Source: Candidatus Leucobacter sulfamidivorax
GTDB taxonomy: Bacteria > Actinomycetota > Actinomycetes > Actinomycetales > Microbacteriaceae
Reading direction: 5' to 3'
NCBI GenBank assembly: GCA_016771945.1
Contig: QZLF01000004.1
Coordinates: 1 to 64,000, forward strand
DNA: 64,000 bases
Positions 28,605 through 38,872 of the stretch are shown here, in pieces; the stretch's first letter is position 1; each line of letters opens with the position of its first letter. The position numbers were made by a program, and so were the translations under genes. The notes beneath the pieces were generated by a model. The model saw only the letters and a list, made by a program, of their open reading frames with translations. It searched no databases and had not been told where the DNA came from.

Positions 28605-29588
28605 ATGATCGCCACACCAGATGTCCACCCCGGCGCCGACCCCGCCGCCCTGCACACCCCGGTGATGCTCGCCCGCTGCCTCGAGCTGCTCGCCCCTGCG
28701 GCCTCGCGGCCCGGCGCGGTGGTGGTCGACGCGACGCTCGGCATGGGCGGGCACACGGCCGCCCTGCTCGAGGCGCACCCGGAGCTCACCGTCATCGGAC
28801 TCGACCGCGACACCGAGGCGCTCGAGCTCGCGGGGCGCAGGCTCGCCCCGTTCGGCGCTCGCGCGATCCGCGTCCACACCGTCTACGACGGCATCGCCGA
28901 GGCGGTGCGCGGCGCCGGTTTCGAGCGCATCGACGGCGTGCTCTTCGACCTCGGCGTGAGCTCGCTGCAGCTCGACGAGGCCGAGCGCGGATTCGCCTAC
29001 GCGCAGGACGCCCCGCTCGACATGCGCATGGACCAGACCGCGGGCGTGACCGCGGCCGACATCCTCGGCACGGCGCCCGAGGGGCGCCTGCGCGCCATCT
29101 TCGAGCGCTACGGCGAGGAGCCGCTCGCGGGGCGCTACGCCCGCGCGATCGTCGAGGCGCGGGCCGAGGCGCCGATCGAGCGCAGCGGCCGCCTCGTCGA
29201 CATCCTGCAGCGGGCGACCCCGGCGGCCGTGAGCGGCAAGCGCCACCCGGCCAAGCGCGTCTTCCAGGCGCTCCGCGTCGAGGTCAACGGCGAGCTCGCC
29301 GCCCTCGAGCGCGCGATCCCCGCCGCCCTCGGGCTGCTGAACGTCGGCGGGCGGATCGTCGTCATGAGCTACCAGTCGCTCGAGGACCGGTTCGTGAAGC
29401 GCGAGCTGCAGGCGCGCTCCCGCAGCACCGCCCCCGCGGGGCTCCCGGTCGAGCTGCCCGAGCACCGCCCCGAATTCAAGCTCCTCACCCGCGGCGCCGA
29501 GCTCGCCGACGAGGCGGAGCGGGAGCGGAACCCCCGAGCCGTGCCCGCACGCCTGCGAGCCGCCGAACGAGTGAGGGATGCGGCATGA
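28605..29588 (+). CDS. rsmH: 16S rRNA (cytosine-1402-N4)-methyltransferase
   Basis: RsmH (MraW), 327 residues, methylating C1402 in the ribosomal P site with SAM. Motifs: HTPVMLARCLELL, the SAM loop DATLGMGGHTAALL, GLDRDTEAL, FDLGVSSLQLDEAERGFAYAQD, KRVFQALRVEVN and VMSYQSLEDRFVK. The 97-bp gap after mraZ holds TTCCCC (28546-28551) and GGGGAA (28570-28575), which can pair; no strong RBS is adjacent to the ATG (nearest GGAG is about 22 nt away). Stop overlaps the next start (ATGA). Confidence 0.95.
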   Translation: MIATPDVHPGADPAALHTPVMLARCLELLAPAASRPGAVVVDATLGMGGHTAALLEAHPELTVIGLDRDTEALELAGRRLAPFGARAIRVHTVYDGIAEAVRGAGFERIDGVLFDLGVSSLQLDEAERGFAYAQDAPLDMRMDQTAGVTAADILGTAPEGRLRAIFERYGEEPLAGRYARAIVEARAEAPIERSGRLVDILQRATPAAVSGKRHPAKRVFQALRVEVNGELAALERAIPAALGLLNVGGRIVVMSYQSLEDRFVKRELQARSRSTAPAGLPVELPEHRPEFKLLTRGAELADEAERERNPRAVPARLRAAERVRDAA

Positions 29589-30202
29589 GCGGCAACAACA
29601 CGGTGCCCCTGGACCGCGCCATCCTCGACGCCCGCCGGCTGCTCGGCGCGCCGGACACGGCGGAGATCCCCGCCGAGACCCCGCACCTCGTACCCGTCGA
29701 GGCGGCTCCTGCGCCGCGCCGCCGGCGCCGGCCGAGCGCGCTCGCGGGCTCGCTCACCGCGGTGGGCATCGTGCTCGCGATCCTCGCGACCCAGCTCGGT
29801 CTCAGCATCGTGGTCTCCCGCGGCGCCTACGAGTCACGCGCCCTCGAGGTCGAGCAGCGCGACCTGATGCGGGTCGAACGGGTGCTCTCGCAGCACCTCG
29901 ACAAGCTGGCCTCGCCGCAGAACCTTGCCGAGAACGCGGCGGCCCTCGGCATGGTGCAGAACGCCACGCCCGCCACGCTGCGGCTGAGCGACAGCGCGGT
30001 GCTCGGGGACCTCGCCTCCCGCACGAGCGCCGTCGCGGGCAACCTCGTGCCGAACTCCACCCTCGAGAACCTGCCGGTGGTCGACACCGACGGCCTGATG
30101 GTCTCGCGCGACTCCTCGGGACAGGCCGAGGAGGCTACGGCCGTCGCGGGCACCGCGCCGGTAGCGTGGGAGGGCAAGCTGCCGGCACCGGACACGCACT
30201 AG
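29585..30202 (+). CDS. ftsL: FtsL-like divisome protein
   Basis: 205 residues, bitopic: a cytoplasmic N-terminus with a basic stretch (RRRRRPSALAG) just before one membrane helix (about 52-74, LTAVGIVLAILATQLGLSIVV) and an outside coiled-coil (about 80-118, YESRALEVEQRDLMRVERVLSQHLDKLASPQNL) with ALGMVQ, the typical end of the FtsL core. Position between rsmH and ftsI is the FtsL slot. The C-terminal ~70 residues are extra polar, low-complexity sequence. FtsL sequences are poorly conserved, so identity rests mainly on topology and synteny. Confidence 0.8.
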   Translation: MSGNNTVPLDRAILDARRLLGAPDTAEIPAETPHLVPVEAAPAPRRRRRPSALAGSLTAVGIVLAILATQLGLSIVVSRGAYESRALEVEQRDLMRVERVLSQHLDKLASPQNLAENAAALGMVQNATPATLRLSDSAVLGDLASRTSAVAGNLVPNSTLENLPVVDTDGLMVSRDSSGQAEEATAVAGTAPVAWEGKLPAPDTH

Positions 30203-30232
30203 GCCACGGCCGGGGTGCGCCGAGGAGGAACG

Positions 30233-32026
30233 ATGCGCAGAACGCGAGGACGCGCCGGCCGGCGTCTGCTCGCCATCGCGATCGTGCTCGTCGGCGCGGT
30301 CGTCTTCGGCGTCCGGCTCGTCGACCTGCAGCTGGTCTCGGCGGCGGCGCTGAACGACGACGCCTCCGGCAAGCGCGCGGTGCCGATCGTGATCCCGAGC
30401 CTCCGCGGGGACATCGTGGACCGCGAGGGCCGCATCCTCGCGACCACCGACGAGCGCTACGACGTGCAGCTCTCGCCGAAGAACGCGCGTCTGGGCGGGG
30501 GCAAGTTCTGGCGCCTCGACGAGGGCGGCGTCGGCACCACGCAGGTGACCGCCGAGGAGGCCTTCGCCGAGATCGGCGCCATCACCGGGCAGACCGCCGA
30601 GGAGATCGCCGAGATCGTGGACGGCGCGCTCGCCGAGAACCCGAAGTCCGACTTCGCCTATGTGAAGCGCTCGGTCGATCTCACGACGCTGAACAAGCTG
30701 AAGGCGCTGCAGATCCCCTGGCTGACCTTCGACTCCAACCACGCCCGCGTCTACCCGAACGGCGCCGTCGCCGGCAACCTGATCGGCTTCGCGGGAGCCG
30801 ACTCCGAGCCGCAGGCGGGCGTCGAGCTGTCCCAGAACGAGTGCCTCACCGGCGTGAACGGCGAGGAGAGCTACGAGCGCGGCGCCGACGGGGTGCCGCT
30901 GCCCGGCAGCGCGGTGGTCAACCAGCAGGCGGTGAACGGCGGGACGGCGACGCTCACGATCGACCTCGACCTGCAGTACGAGGCCCAGCAGACCATCAAC
31001 CAGAAGGTCGCGGAGGCCGGCTCCGAATGGGGCCGGATCGTGATCATGGACTCGCAGACGGGCGAGCTGGTGGCGGTGGCCGAGGACGGCTCGGTCGACC
31101 CGAACGACGTCGACGCCTCGGACCCGTCGAAGCGCGAGGCGCGATCCTTCGTCGATCCCTACGAGCCGGGCTCGACCTTCAAGACCATCACCGCCGCGGC
31201 GCTCATCGACCAGGGCGTCGCCCAGCCGTCGACGCCGAACCTCACGCCGTGGACCTGGGAGCCCGAGCCGTCGGTGGGCTTCAAGGACTCCTTCCAGCAC
31301 GAGCCCATGCCCTGGACCCTCACCGGCATCATGGTGAACTCGTCGAACGTCGGCATCTCGATGCTCGGCAGCCAGCTCGGCGAGCATACCCGCTACGATT
31401 ACCTGCGCGCCTTCGGCATCGGCGAGTCCACCGCGGCGGGCATGCCGCTCGAGGACTCGGGCCTGCTCTATCCGCCCGAGCAGTGGGACCGCCAGACGAG
31501 CTACAACACGATGTTCGGACAGGGCGTCTCGTCGACCATCGTGCAGACGGCGGGCGTCTACCAGACCATCGCCAACGGCGGGCTGCGCGTGCCGCCGAGC
31601 GTCGTCGAGAGCTGCACGGCCGAGGACGGGACGGTGACCGAGCCCGACCACGGCGACCCGGTGCAGGCGGTCAGCCCGCAGACGGCGGGCACCATGATGC
31701 AGGTGCTCGAGACGGTCGTGCAGAAGAGCTGGGTGAACGACTTCGTGAGCATCCCCGGCTACCGCATCGCGGGCAAGACCGGTACGGCCGAGCAGGCGGA
31801 CGGCCAGGGCGGCTACCGTGCCGACTACGTGCACAGCTTCGTCGGCATCTTCCCCGCGGACGCCCCGCGCTACGTCATCGCGGTCTCGATCGCCTACCCG
31901 GCCTCGGGCGAGGCCGGGGCCATGGCCGCGGTCACGGCCTTCCACGACGCCGCCGAGGCGACGATCCGCACCTTCCACATCCCGCCCTCGACGGGGTCCT
32001 TCGAGCCCCTCTCCGACACCTTCTGA
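30233..32026 (+). CDS. ftsI: Septal peptidoglycan transpeptidase (class B PBP, FtsI)
   Basis: 597 residues from ATG 30233 (GAGGAGGAA upstream). N-terminal membrane anchor (LLAIAIVLVGAVVFGVRLVDL), a PBP dimerisation/pedestal domain (about 50-230) and a transpeptidase domain. Active-site motifs: SxxK as S314-T-F-K317 (EPGSTFKT), SxN as S370-S-N372, KTG as K515-T-G517 (GKTGTAEQ). Cross-links septal peptidoglycan with FtsW. It has no C-terminal PASTA domains. 30 bp after the ftsL stop. Confidence 0.95.
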   Translation: MRRTRGRAGRRLLAIAIVLVGAVVFGVRLVDLQLVSAAALNDDASGKRAVPIVIPSLRGDIVDREGRILATTDERYDVQLSPKNARLGGGKFWRLDEGGVGTTQVTAEEAFAEIGAITGQTAEEIAEIVDGALAENPKSDFAYVKRSVDLTTLNKLKALQIPWLTFDSNHARVYPNGAVAGNLIGFAGADSEPQAGVELSQNECLTGVNGEESYERGADGVPLPGSAVVNQQAVNGGTATLTIDLDLQYEAQQTINQKVAEAGSEWGRIVIMDSQTGELVAVAEDGSVDPNDVDASDPSKREARSFVDPYEPGSTFKTITAAALIDQGVAQPSTPNLTPWTWEPEPSVGFKDSFQHEPMPWTLTGIMVNSSNVGISMLGSQLGEHTRYDYLRAFGIGESTAAGMPLEDSGLLYPPEQWDRQTSYNTMFGQGVSSTIVQTAGVYQTIANGGLRVPPSVVESCTAEDGTVTEPDHGDPVQAVSPQTAGTMMQVLETVVQKSWVNDFVSIPGYRIAGKTGTAEQADGQGGYRADYVHSFVGIFPADAPRYVIAVSIAYPASGEAGAMAAVTAFHDAAEATIRTFHIPPSTGSFEPLSDTF

Positions 32027-32042
32027 GCATTAGGATCGTAAG

Positions 32043-33608
32043 GTGACGAACACCGACGGCGGAATGAGCCTGCGCCCGCGGCGCCCGCTCCCCGTTCCCC
32101 TGGGCTCGATCGCCGACGGCTTCGGACTCCCGCTGTCCGAGGGGGCGGATCGCGACACCCCCCTCACGGGGGTCACCCTCGACTCGCGCGACGTGCGGCC
32201 GGGCGACCTCTACCTGGCGCTGCCGGGCTCGCGGCGCCACGGGGCCGAATTCGCCGCCGTCGCGGCGGAGCGCGGCGCGGCGGCGGTGCTGACCGACGAG
32301 GCCGGCGCCGGGCTCGCGCGGGGCACCGGCCTGCCCGTGCTGGTCTCGGCGGAGGATCCGCGGGGCATCGCCGGCCGCGTCGCCGCGGCGGTCTACGGCA
32401 CGGGGGCCGATGGCGCCGAGCAGCAGGAGGCCCTCGTCTTCGGGGTGACCGGGACGAACGGCAAGACGAGCGTCGTCTACCTGCTCGCCGCGCTGCTCGA
32501 GGCCGCGGGGATGCGCACCGGGATCAGCAGCACCGCGGAGCGTCGCGTCGGCGGCACCGCGCTCGCGAGCTCGCTCACGAGCCCCGAGGCCCCCGAGCTG
32601 CACGCCCTGCTGGCGCTCATGCGCGAGGAGGGCGTCGAGGGCATCGCGCTCGAGGTCTCCGCCCACGCGGTGGTGCGCCACCGCATCGACGGGGTGCGCT
32701 TCGACGTGGTCGCCTTCAACAACTTCTCGCAGGATCACCTCGACGACTTCGGCGACATGGAGAGCTACTTCGCGGCGAAGCTCGCGCTCTTCTCGCCGGA
32801 GCACGCCGAGCGCGGGGTGGTCGTCGTCGACTCGGCGGAGGGCCGCCGCGTGGCGCGGGAGTCGCGCATCCCGGTGACGACGCTGTCGACCGAGTACGGC
32901 GCGGAGGCCGACTGGCACCTCGCCGTGACCGCGCAGGACCTCGATGCCGTCTCCTTCGCGCTGCAGGGGCCGGGCGGGGCCCGCTTCAGGGGCCGCGTGC
33001 CGGTGCTCGGCCGCTTCATGGCCGAGAACGCGGCGCTCGCGCTCATCATGCTGCACGAGGCGGGCCTCGACCTCGACCGCGTCGCGGCGGGACTGGACCG
33101 CGGGCTCATCCCGGTCCGCATCCCGGGCCGGCTCGAGCCGATGCACGCCCCGGGCGCGGGCCCCCGCTTCTACGTCGACTACGGGCACACGCCGGGCGCC
33201 TTCGCGGCGATGGTCGACGCGCTGGCCGAGGTCGCCGACGGCCGCGTCATCTTCCTCTTCGGCGCCGACGGCGATCGCGACACGACGAAGCGCTTCGAGA
33301 TGGGCCGCATCGCGGGGGCCGGCAGCGACGTCGTGATCGTCTGCGACTACCACCCGCGCACCGAGGACCCGGCGGCCATCCGGGCGCGGCTGATCGAGGG
33401 CGCCCGCGCGGCCGGGCGGGCGGAGGTGCTCGAGGAGGCGGATCCGCGGCGAGCGGTGCGCCTCGCCATTTCCCTCGCCGGCCCCGACGACGTTATCCTG
33501 TATGCCGGTCCCGGGCACGAGGACTACCAGGAGGTCGCCGGGCAGCAGCTGCCGTACTCGGCGCGTGACGAGGTACGCGGAGCGCTCCGCGAGGCGGGAT
33601 TGCTGTGA
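32043..33608 (+). CDS. murE: UDP-MurNAc-tripeptide ligase MurE, atypical amino-acid motif
   Basis: Adds the third residue of the peptidoglycan stem peptide. 521 residues: N-terminal UDP-binding domain (LTGVTLDSRDVRPGDLYLAL), central ATPase with GVTGTNGKTS (near 136-144), C-terminal ligase domain. The amino-acid selectivity motif is DNPR in enzymes that use meso-diaminopimelate; here the aligned residues are Y436-H437-P438-R439 (VCDYHPRTEDP), so two of four are changed while GHEDY near 492 is kept. This suggests a third residue other than meso-DAP, in line with B-type peptidoglycan of Microbacteriaceae. Stop overlaps the murF GTG. Confidence 0.94.
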   Translation: MTNTDGGMSLRPRRPLPVPLGSIADGFGLPLSEGADRDTPLTGVTLDSRDVRPGDLYLALPGSRRHGAEFAAVAAERGAAAVLTDEAGAGLARGTGLPVLVSAEDPRGIAGRVAAAVYGTGADGAEQQEALVFGVTGTNGKTSVVYLLAALLEAAGMRTGISSTAERRVGGTALASSLTSPEAPELHALLALMREEGVEGIALEVSAHAVVRHRIDGVRFDVVAFNNFSQDHLDDFGDMESYFAAKLALFSPEHAERGVVVVDSAEGRRVARESRIPVTTLSTEYGAEADWHLAVTAQDLDAVSFALQGPGGARFRGRVPVLGRFMAENAALALIMLHEAGLDLDRVAAGLDRGLIPVRIPGRLEPMHAPGAGPRFYVDYGHTPGAFAAMVDALAEVADGRVIFLFGADGDRDTTKRFEMGRIAGAGSDVVIVCDYHPRTEDPAAIRARLIEGARAAGRAEVLEEADPRRAVRLAISLAGPDDVILYAGPGHEDYQEVAGQQLPYSARDEVRGALREAGLL

Positions 33609-35017
33609 TCGCACTCACCCTGGCGGAGATCGCGGCGGCGACGGGCGGACGGCTCGTCGGCGGCGATCCGGGCGCGGTCGTGTCGGGCGACGCCCAGACC
33701 GACTCGCGCGAGATCGCCCCCGGGCAGATCTTCTTCGCGCGGCGGGGCGAGGAGACCGACGGCCACCTCTTCGCGGGGCAGGCGGCGGAGCGCGGCGCGG
33801 CGCTGCTCGTCGTGGAGCGCGAGCTCGATCTCGAGCTCGACGCGCCGGTGCCCCAGGTCGTCGTGGCGGACGCTACGATCGCGCTCGGGGAGCTCGCCCG
33901 CGAGGTCGTGCGCCGGGTGAACGCGGCGGGCGGCCTCACGATCGTCGGGATCACCGGCTCGAACGGGAAGACCACGACGAAGAACCTCGTCGCCGCCATG
34001 GCCGAGCGCCTCGGCCCGACCGTGGCGAGCGCGAAGTCGTTCAACAACGAGGTGGGCGGGCCGCTCACCATGCTGCGCGTCGACGCGGGCACCCGCACCC
34101 TCGTCGCGGAGATGGGGGCGAGCGCGGAGGGTGAGATCGCCCGGCTCGTCGCGATGGCCCCGCCTCGCATCGGCGTCGTGCTCTCGGTGGGCATGGCGCA
34201 CGCCGGCGAGTTCGGCGGCATCGAGACGACGGAGCGCACGAAGGCCGAGATGGTGCGGGACCTCTCCGCGGACGCCGTCGCGGTGCTGAACCGCGACGAT
34301 CCCCGCGTGGCGCGGATGGCGGAGCTGACCGCGGCGCGCGTGCGGTGGTTCGGGCAGCACCCGGAGGCCGAGGTGCGGGCGAGCGGCATCGAGGCCTCGG
34401 CGGAGGGCACGCGCTTCACGCTGCACGCCGCGGGGGAGTCGCTGCCGGTGCGCTTCCCCGTGCTCGGCGAGCACCACGTCGCGAACGCGCTCGCCGCCGC
34501 CGCGGTCGGGCTCGAGCTCGGGCTCGCGCCCGCGGAGATCGTGGCGAGCCTCGAGGCGACGACCCTCGCGGGCCCCGGCCGCATGCAGCTGCTCGGCGGC
34601 CGCGACGGCATCACGATCGTCAACGACGCCTACAACGCCAGCCCCGACTCCATGCAGGCGGCGCTGAAGACGCTGGCGCAGATCCGCAAGCCCGAGGGGC
34701 GCACGATCGCCGTGCTCGGCGAGATGAGCGAGCTCGGCGACTTCGCCGGCGAGGAGCACGACCGCATCGGCCTCCTGGCGGTGCGGCTGCGCCTCTCGCA
34801 GCTCGTGGTCGTGGGCAGGGGAGCGCGGCGCATGCACATCAGCGCCGTCAACGAGGGCGCCTGGAGCGACGGCGAGAGCGTCTTCTTCGAGAGCCAGGAC
34901 GAGGCCTACGACTACCTGCTCGCGACGCTCGAGCCCGGGGACACCGTGCTCGTGAAATCGTCGAACGCCGCGGGCCTGCAGGGACTCGGCGACCGACTGG
35001 GGGAGGCCTACGCATGA
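33605..35017 (+). CDS. murF: UDP-MurNAc-pentapeptide synthetase MurF
   Basis: Adds D-Ala-D-Ala to the UDP-MurNAc-tripeptide in the cytoplasm. 470 residues: N-terminal [30 protein letters not shown] loop [13 protein letters not shown] (about 116-128), and the substrate region [13 protein letters not shown], with [15 protein letters not shown] and [15 protein letters not shown] in the C-terminal half. GTG start overlaps the murE stop by 4 bp and its TGA overlaps the mraY ATG. Confidence 0.96.
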   Translation: MIALTLAEIAAATGGRLVGGDPGAVVSGDAQTDSREIAPGQIFFARRGEETDGHLFAGQAAERGAALLVVERELDLELDAPVPQVVVADATIALGELAREVVRRVNAAGGLTIVGITGSNGKTTTKNLVAAMAERLGPTVASAKSFNNEVGGPLTMLRVDAGTRTLVAEMGASAEGEIARLVAMAPPRIGVVLSVGMAHAGEFGGIETTERTKAEMVRDLSADAVAVLNRDDPRVARMAELTAARVRWFGQHPEAEVRASGIEASAEGTRFTLHAAGESLPVRFPVLGEHHVANALAAAAVGLELGLAPAEIVASLEATTLAGPGRMQLLGGRDGITIVNDAYNASPDSMQAALKTLAQIRKPEGRTIAVLGEMSELGDFAGEEHDRIGLLAVRLRLSQLVVVGRGARRMHISAVNEGAWSDGESVFFESQDEAYDYLLATLEPGDTVLVKSSNAAGLQGLGDRLGEAYA

Positions 35018-36105
35018 TCGCGCTGCTCGTGGCCGGCGGCTTCTCGCTGCTCTACTCGCTGCTGCTCACCCCGCTGTTCGTGAAGGGCTTCAGGCGGCTG
35101 CGCTGGGGGCAGCCCATCCGCGTCGACACGCCCGAGAACCACGACCACGAGTTCAAGCGGGGCACCCCGACCATGGGCGGCCTCATCTTCCTCTCCGGTG
35201 CGGTCATCTCGTACTTCCTCGCGAAGTTCAGCATCGGCGAGACGCCGAGTCCGTCGTCGCTGCTCGTGATCCTGATGGCGCTCGGCGCCGGCTTCATCGG
35301 CTTCCTCGACGATTTCATGAAAACCCGCCGGCAGAACTCCGCGGGCGTCAACGGCTGGGTGAAGATCGCGGGCCAGGTGCTCATCGCGGTGGCCTTCGCG
35401 CTGCTCGGCTTGAACTTCGCGAACGACGCGGGGATCACCCCCGTCTCCACCCGCGTCTCGGTGTTCCGCGATCTCCCCTTCGACTTCATGGTGCTCGGCC
35501 CGGTCCTCGGCATCGTGCTGCTCGTGATCTGGATCGTCGTGATCACCACCGCCACGACCAACTCGGTGAACGTCACGGACGGCCTCGACGGCCTCGCCGC
35601 GGGCGCGGCGATCCTCGCGTTCGGCGCCTACCTCATCATCGGCTTCTGGCAGTCGTCGCAGAACTGCCTCACCACCGCGTACGAGCCCGGATGCTATCTG
35701 GTGCGCGACCCCATGGACCTCGCCGTCGTCTCCGCGGCCTTCGCCGGGGGCCTCGCCGGGTTCCTGTGGTGGAACACCAACCCGGCGCAGGTGTTCATGG
35801 GCGACACCGGATCGATGGGCATCGGCGGCGCGATCGCCGCCCTCGCGATCCTCACCCAGACCGAGCTGCTGCTGCTCCTGATCGGCGGCCTCTTCATCAT
35901 CGAGACGGGCTCGGTGATCCTGCAGCGCGCCTACTTCAAGGCGACCAAGGGCAAGCGCATCTTCCTCATGACCCCGATCCACCACCACTTCGAGCTCAAG
36001 GGGTGGCAGGAGGTGACGATCGTCGTGCGGTTCTGGATCATCGCGGGACTCTTCGTCGTGACGGGCGTCGGCGCGTTCTACGGCGAGTGGCTGCTGCGGC
36101 AGTAG
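35014..36105 (+). CDS. mraY: Phospho-MurNAc-pentapeptide transferase MraY
   Basis: Membrane enzyme making lipid I from UDP-MurNAc-pentapeptide and undecaprenyl phosphate. 363 residues, about ten membrane helices. Mg2+/catalytic segments: [35 protein letters not shown] and the C-terminal [13 protein letters not shown]. The ATG overlaps the murF stop (ATGA). Confidence 0.97.
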   Translation: MIALLVAGGFSLLYSLLLTPLFVKGFRRLRWGQPIRVDTPENHDHEFKRGTPTMGGLIFLSGAVISYFLAKFSIGETPSPSSLLVILMALGAGFIGFLDDFMKTRRQNSAGVNGWVKIAGQVLIAVAFALLGLNFANDAGITPVSTRVSVFRDLPFDFMVLGPVLGIVLLVIWIVVITTATTNSVNVTDGLDGLAAGAAILAFGAYLIIGFWQSSQNCLTTAYEPGCYLVRDPMDLAVVSAAFAGGLAGFLWWNTNPAQVFMGDTGSMGIGGAIAALAILTQTELLLLLIGGLFIIETGSVILQRAYFKATKGKRIFLMTPIHHHFELKGWQEVTIVVRFWIIAGLFVVTGVGAFYGEWLLRQ

Positions 36106-36132
36106 GTCCGAACGGAACGGTGGAGAAGTGCG

Positions 36133-37677
36133 ATGACTGACACGAGGGAACGGGTGCTGCGGCTCTCGAGCTGGCACGACGACTGGTCGGGACTGCGCGC
36201 CGCGGTGCTCGGGCTCGGGGTCACCGGCTTCTCGGTCGCCGACACGCTCGCCGAGCTCGGGGCGCGGGTGCGGGTGATCTACGGCGCGCCGGATGCGGAT
36301 CGCGAGCGCCTGCTCGACGTGATCGGCGCCGAGCGCGCGTGCCTCGACGGCGATGCGGAGCAGCTGGCCGATCTGCAGGCCTTCGATCCCGACCTCGTGA
36401 TCGTCTCGCCGGGATACCGCCCGGATCACCCGCTGACCGCGTGGGCCGAGGGGCGGGGCATCGTGGTCTGGGGCGACATCGAGCTCGGCTGGCGGCTGCG
36501 CGACAAGACCGACCGCGTCGCCGACTGGATCTGCATCACGGGGACCAACGGCAAGACGACGACGACCCAGCTCACCGCGCACATGCTCCTGGCGGGCGGC
36601 CTGCGCGCGGCCCCGGTGGGCAACATCGGCGTGCCGATCCTCGACGCCCTGCGCGACCCGGTGGGCTACGACGCGCTCGTCGTCGAGCTCTCGAGCTTCC
36701 AGCTGCACCGTCTCGGCTCGGGCCCCTCGGGAAGCCCGCTCTCGCCCTACGCGAGCGTCTGCCTGAACATCGCCGACGACCACCTCGACTGGCACGGCTC
36801 GGCCGAGGCCTACGTCGAGGCGAAGGGCCGGGTCTACGAGAACACCCAGGTGGCCTGCGTCTACAACCGTGCGGACGAGCGCACGGAGCGGCTCGTCGAG
36901 CAGGCCGAGGTGGTCGAGGGCGCCCGCGCCATCGGCTTCGGGCTCGACACGCCGCCGCCGAGCGGCTTCGGCCTGGTCGAGGGCATCCTCGTCGACCGCG
37001 GCTTCCACGCCGCGCGCCGCAGCGAGGCCTACGAGCTCGTCACCCTCGACGAGCTGCGCGACGTCGGGCTCGACGCCCCCCACCTCGTGCAGAACATCCT
37101 GGCCGCCGCGGCCCTCGCCCGCTCGCGCGGCGTCGAGCCGGCGGAGGTGGCCGGGGCGATCCTGAGCTTCCGCCTCGATCCGCACCGCGCGCAGCGCCTC
37201 GGCGAGTCGCCCGCCGTGCCCGGGGTGCAGTGGATCGACGACTCGAAGGCCACGAACGCCCACGCCGCGGACGCCTCGCTCCGGGCGATGGAGCGGGTCG
37301 TGTGGATCGTCGGCGGCCTCCTGAAGGGCGTCGACATCGCGGGCCTCGTCGCCGAGCACGCGGGACGCCTGCGCGGCGCCGTGGTCATCGGCGCCCTGCG
37401 CGCAGAGGTGCTCGAGGCACTTCGGCAACACGCGCCCGGGGTGCCGGTGATCGAGGTCGAGCCGGGGGAGACTGATGACACGATGACCGGCGCGGTTGCG
37501 GCGGCGGTGTCGCTCGCGCGAGCGGGGGACACCGTGCTGCTCTCGCCCGCCGCGGCATCGATGGACCAGTTCAGAGACTACGCGGATCGCGGTCGTCGCT
37601 TCCAGGCGGCGGTGCGAGCGCTCGGCGGGGGTGATGCGGGTGACCACCACGCACCGGCCGGGGAGGGGCGCGGCTGA
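36133..37677 (+). CDS. murD: UDP-MurNAc-L-Ala:D-Glu ligase MurD
   Basis: Adds D-glutamate to UDP-MurNAc-L-alanine. 514 residues, Mur ligase fold: N-terminal Rossmann part (AAVLGLGVTGFSVADTLAELGARV), VIVSPGYRPDHPL, ATP loop ICITGTNGKTTTTQL, ELSSFQLHRL, NIADDHLDWHGS, and DDSKATNAHAADASL in the C-terminal domain. GTGCG-ATG region preceded by GGTGGAGAAG. Its 3' end overlaps the ftsW start by about 40 bp. Confidence 0.95.
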   Translation: MTDTRERVLRLSSWHDDWSGLRAAVLGLGVTGFSVADTLAELGARVRVIYGAPDADRERLLDVIGAERACLDGDAEQLADLQAFDPDLVIVSPGYRPDHPLTAWAEGRGIVVWGDIELGWRLRDKTDRVADWICITGTNGKTTTTQLTAHMLLAGGLRAAPVGNIGVPILDALRDPVGYDALVVELSSFQLHRLGSGPSGSPLSPYASVCLNIADDHLDWHGSAEAYVEAKGRVYENTQVACVYNRADERTERLVEQAEVVEGARAIGFGLDTPPPSGFGLVEGILVDRGFHAARRSEAYELVTLDELRDVGLDAPHLVQNILAAAALARSRGVEPAEVAGAILSFRLDPHRAQRLGESPAVPGVQWIDDSKATNAHAADASLRAMERVVWIVGGLLKGVDIAGLVAEHAGRLRGAVVIGALRAEVLEALRQHAPGVPVIEVEPGETDDTMTGAVAAAVSLARAGDTVLLSPAAASMDQFRDYADRGRRFQAAVRALGGGDAGDHHAPAGEGRG

Positions 37678-38872
37678 TTCCGGAGCCGACGACGGCAGCG
37701 GGGCCGGCGCCTCGGGGCGCGCGCGGATCCGCCTGGGCGGGCAGTTCGCCTCCGCGTCGGATCCGACCGTGGTCCTGCTCTACGCGATCACCTTCCTGCT
37801 CGTGGGCATCGGCCTCATCATGGTGCTCTCCGCCTCCTCGATCAGCTCCTATCTCGCCGAGCAGGGCTTCTTCGGCGGCTTCTGGCGCCAGTTCGCTTTC
37901 GCGATCATCGGGATCCCGCTCATGCTCATCGCCGCGGCGATGCCGATCCGCTTCTGGAAGAAGTGGGCCTGGGCGCTCTTCGGCCTCGGCATCCTGCTGC
38001 AGCTGCTCGTGTTCACGCCCCTGGGCGTCGAGGTCTACGGCAACCGCAACTGGATCCAGATCGGCGGTCTCGGCGCGCAGCCCTCGGAGGTGCTGAAGCT
38101 CGCCCTCGTGGTGTGGATCGGGGCGGTGCTGCTCGCGAAGGAGCCGCTGCTCGGGCGGATGCGGCACGAGCTCATCCCCGTCGTGCTGCCCGGCTCGATC
38201 CTCGCGCTCGGGCTCGTGCTGCTCGGCAACGACCTCGGCACCACCCTCGTCATGGGGGCGACCGTGATCGGCGCCATGTTCTTCGGCGGGGTGAGCTGGA
38301 AGAGCCTCGGCCTCGTGCTGCTCGGGGCGGGCATCGCCGCGGTCTTCTTCGTGCTGTCGAGCCCGAACCGCATGAACCGGCTGCTCGGGCACGCCGCGGG
38401 CAACGAGGACTACAGCGGACTCGGCTGGCAGCCCCTGCACGGCCTGTGGGCCCTCGCGGGCGGCGGGCTCTTCGGCGTGGGCCTCGGCGGCTCGAAGGCG
38501 AAGTGGTCGTGGCTGCCGGCCGCCGACAACGACTACATCTTCGCCATCATCGGCGAGGAGCTGGGCCTCGTCGGCGCCCTGCTCGTGATCGCCCTCTTCG
38601 TGGTGCTCACGCTCGTCATGCTGCGCGCGATCTCCCGCGCGCGCGACCGCTTCGGCCGGGCCGTCATCGGCGGCATCATGGTGTGGATCGTGGGGCAGGC
38701 GTTCATCAACATCGGCGTCGTGATCGGCGTCTTCCCCGTGCTCGGGGTGCCGCTGCCGCTGATCAGTTCGGGCGGCACCGCGCTCGTGGCGTGCCTCCTC
38801 GCGATGGGCGTCGTGATCTCCATCGCGCGCGACGGCGCCGCCCATCACGCCGAGCTCGGGGCGGCGCGATGA
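37634..38872 (+). CDS. ftsW: Lipid II polymerase/division protein FtsW (SEDS)
   Basis: SEDS glycosyltransferase that polymerises lipid II at the septum with FtsI. About 412 residues from ATG 37634; GTG 37631 and GTG 37640 are also possible, as all sit behind the same G-rich stretch inside the murD end. Ten membrane helices. Conserved SEDS sequences: SASSISSYLAEQGFF, GVEVYGNRNWIQIGGLGAQPSEVLKL, GNDLGTTLVMG and GLGGSKAKWSWLPAADNDYIFAIIGEELG (catalytic Asp region), PLISSGGTALVA near the end. The stop overlaps the murG start. Confidence 0.95.
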   Translation: MRVTTTHRPGRGAADSGADDGSGAGASGRARIRLGGQFASASDPTVVLLYAITFLLVGIGLIMVLSASSISSYLAEQGFFGGFWRQFAFAIIGIPLMLIAAAMPIRFWKKWAWALFGLGILLQLLVFTPLGVEVYGNRNWIQIGGLGAQPSEVLKLALVVWIGAVLLAKEPLLGRMRHELIPVVLPGSILALGLVLLGNDLGTTLVMGATVIGAMFFGGVSWKSLGLVLLGAGIAAVFFVLSSPNRMNRLLGHAAGNEDYSGLGWQPLHGLWALAGGGLFGVGLGGSKAKWSWLPAADNDYIFAIIGEELGLVGALLVIALFVVLTLVMLRAISRARDRFGRAVIGGIMVWIVGQAFINIGVVIGVFPVLGVPLPLISSGGTALVACLLAMGVVISIARDGAAHHAELGAAR

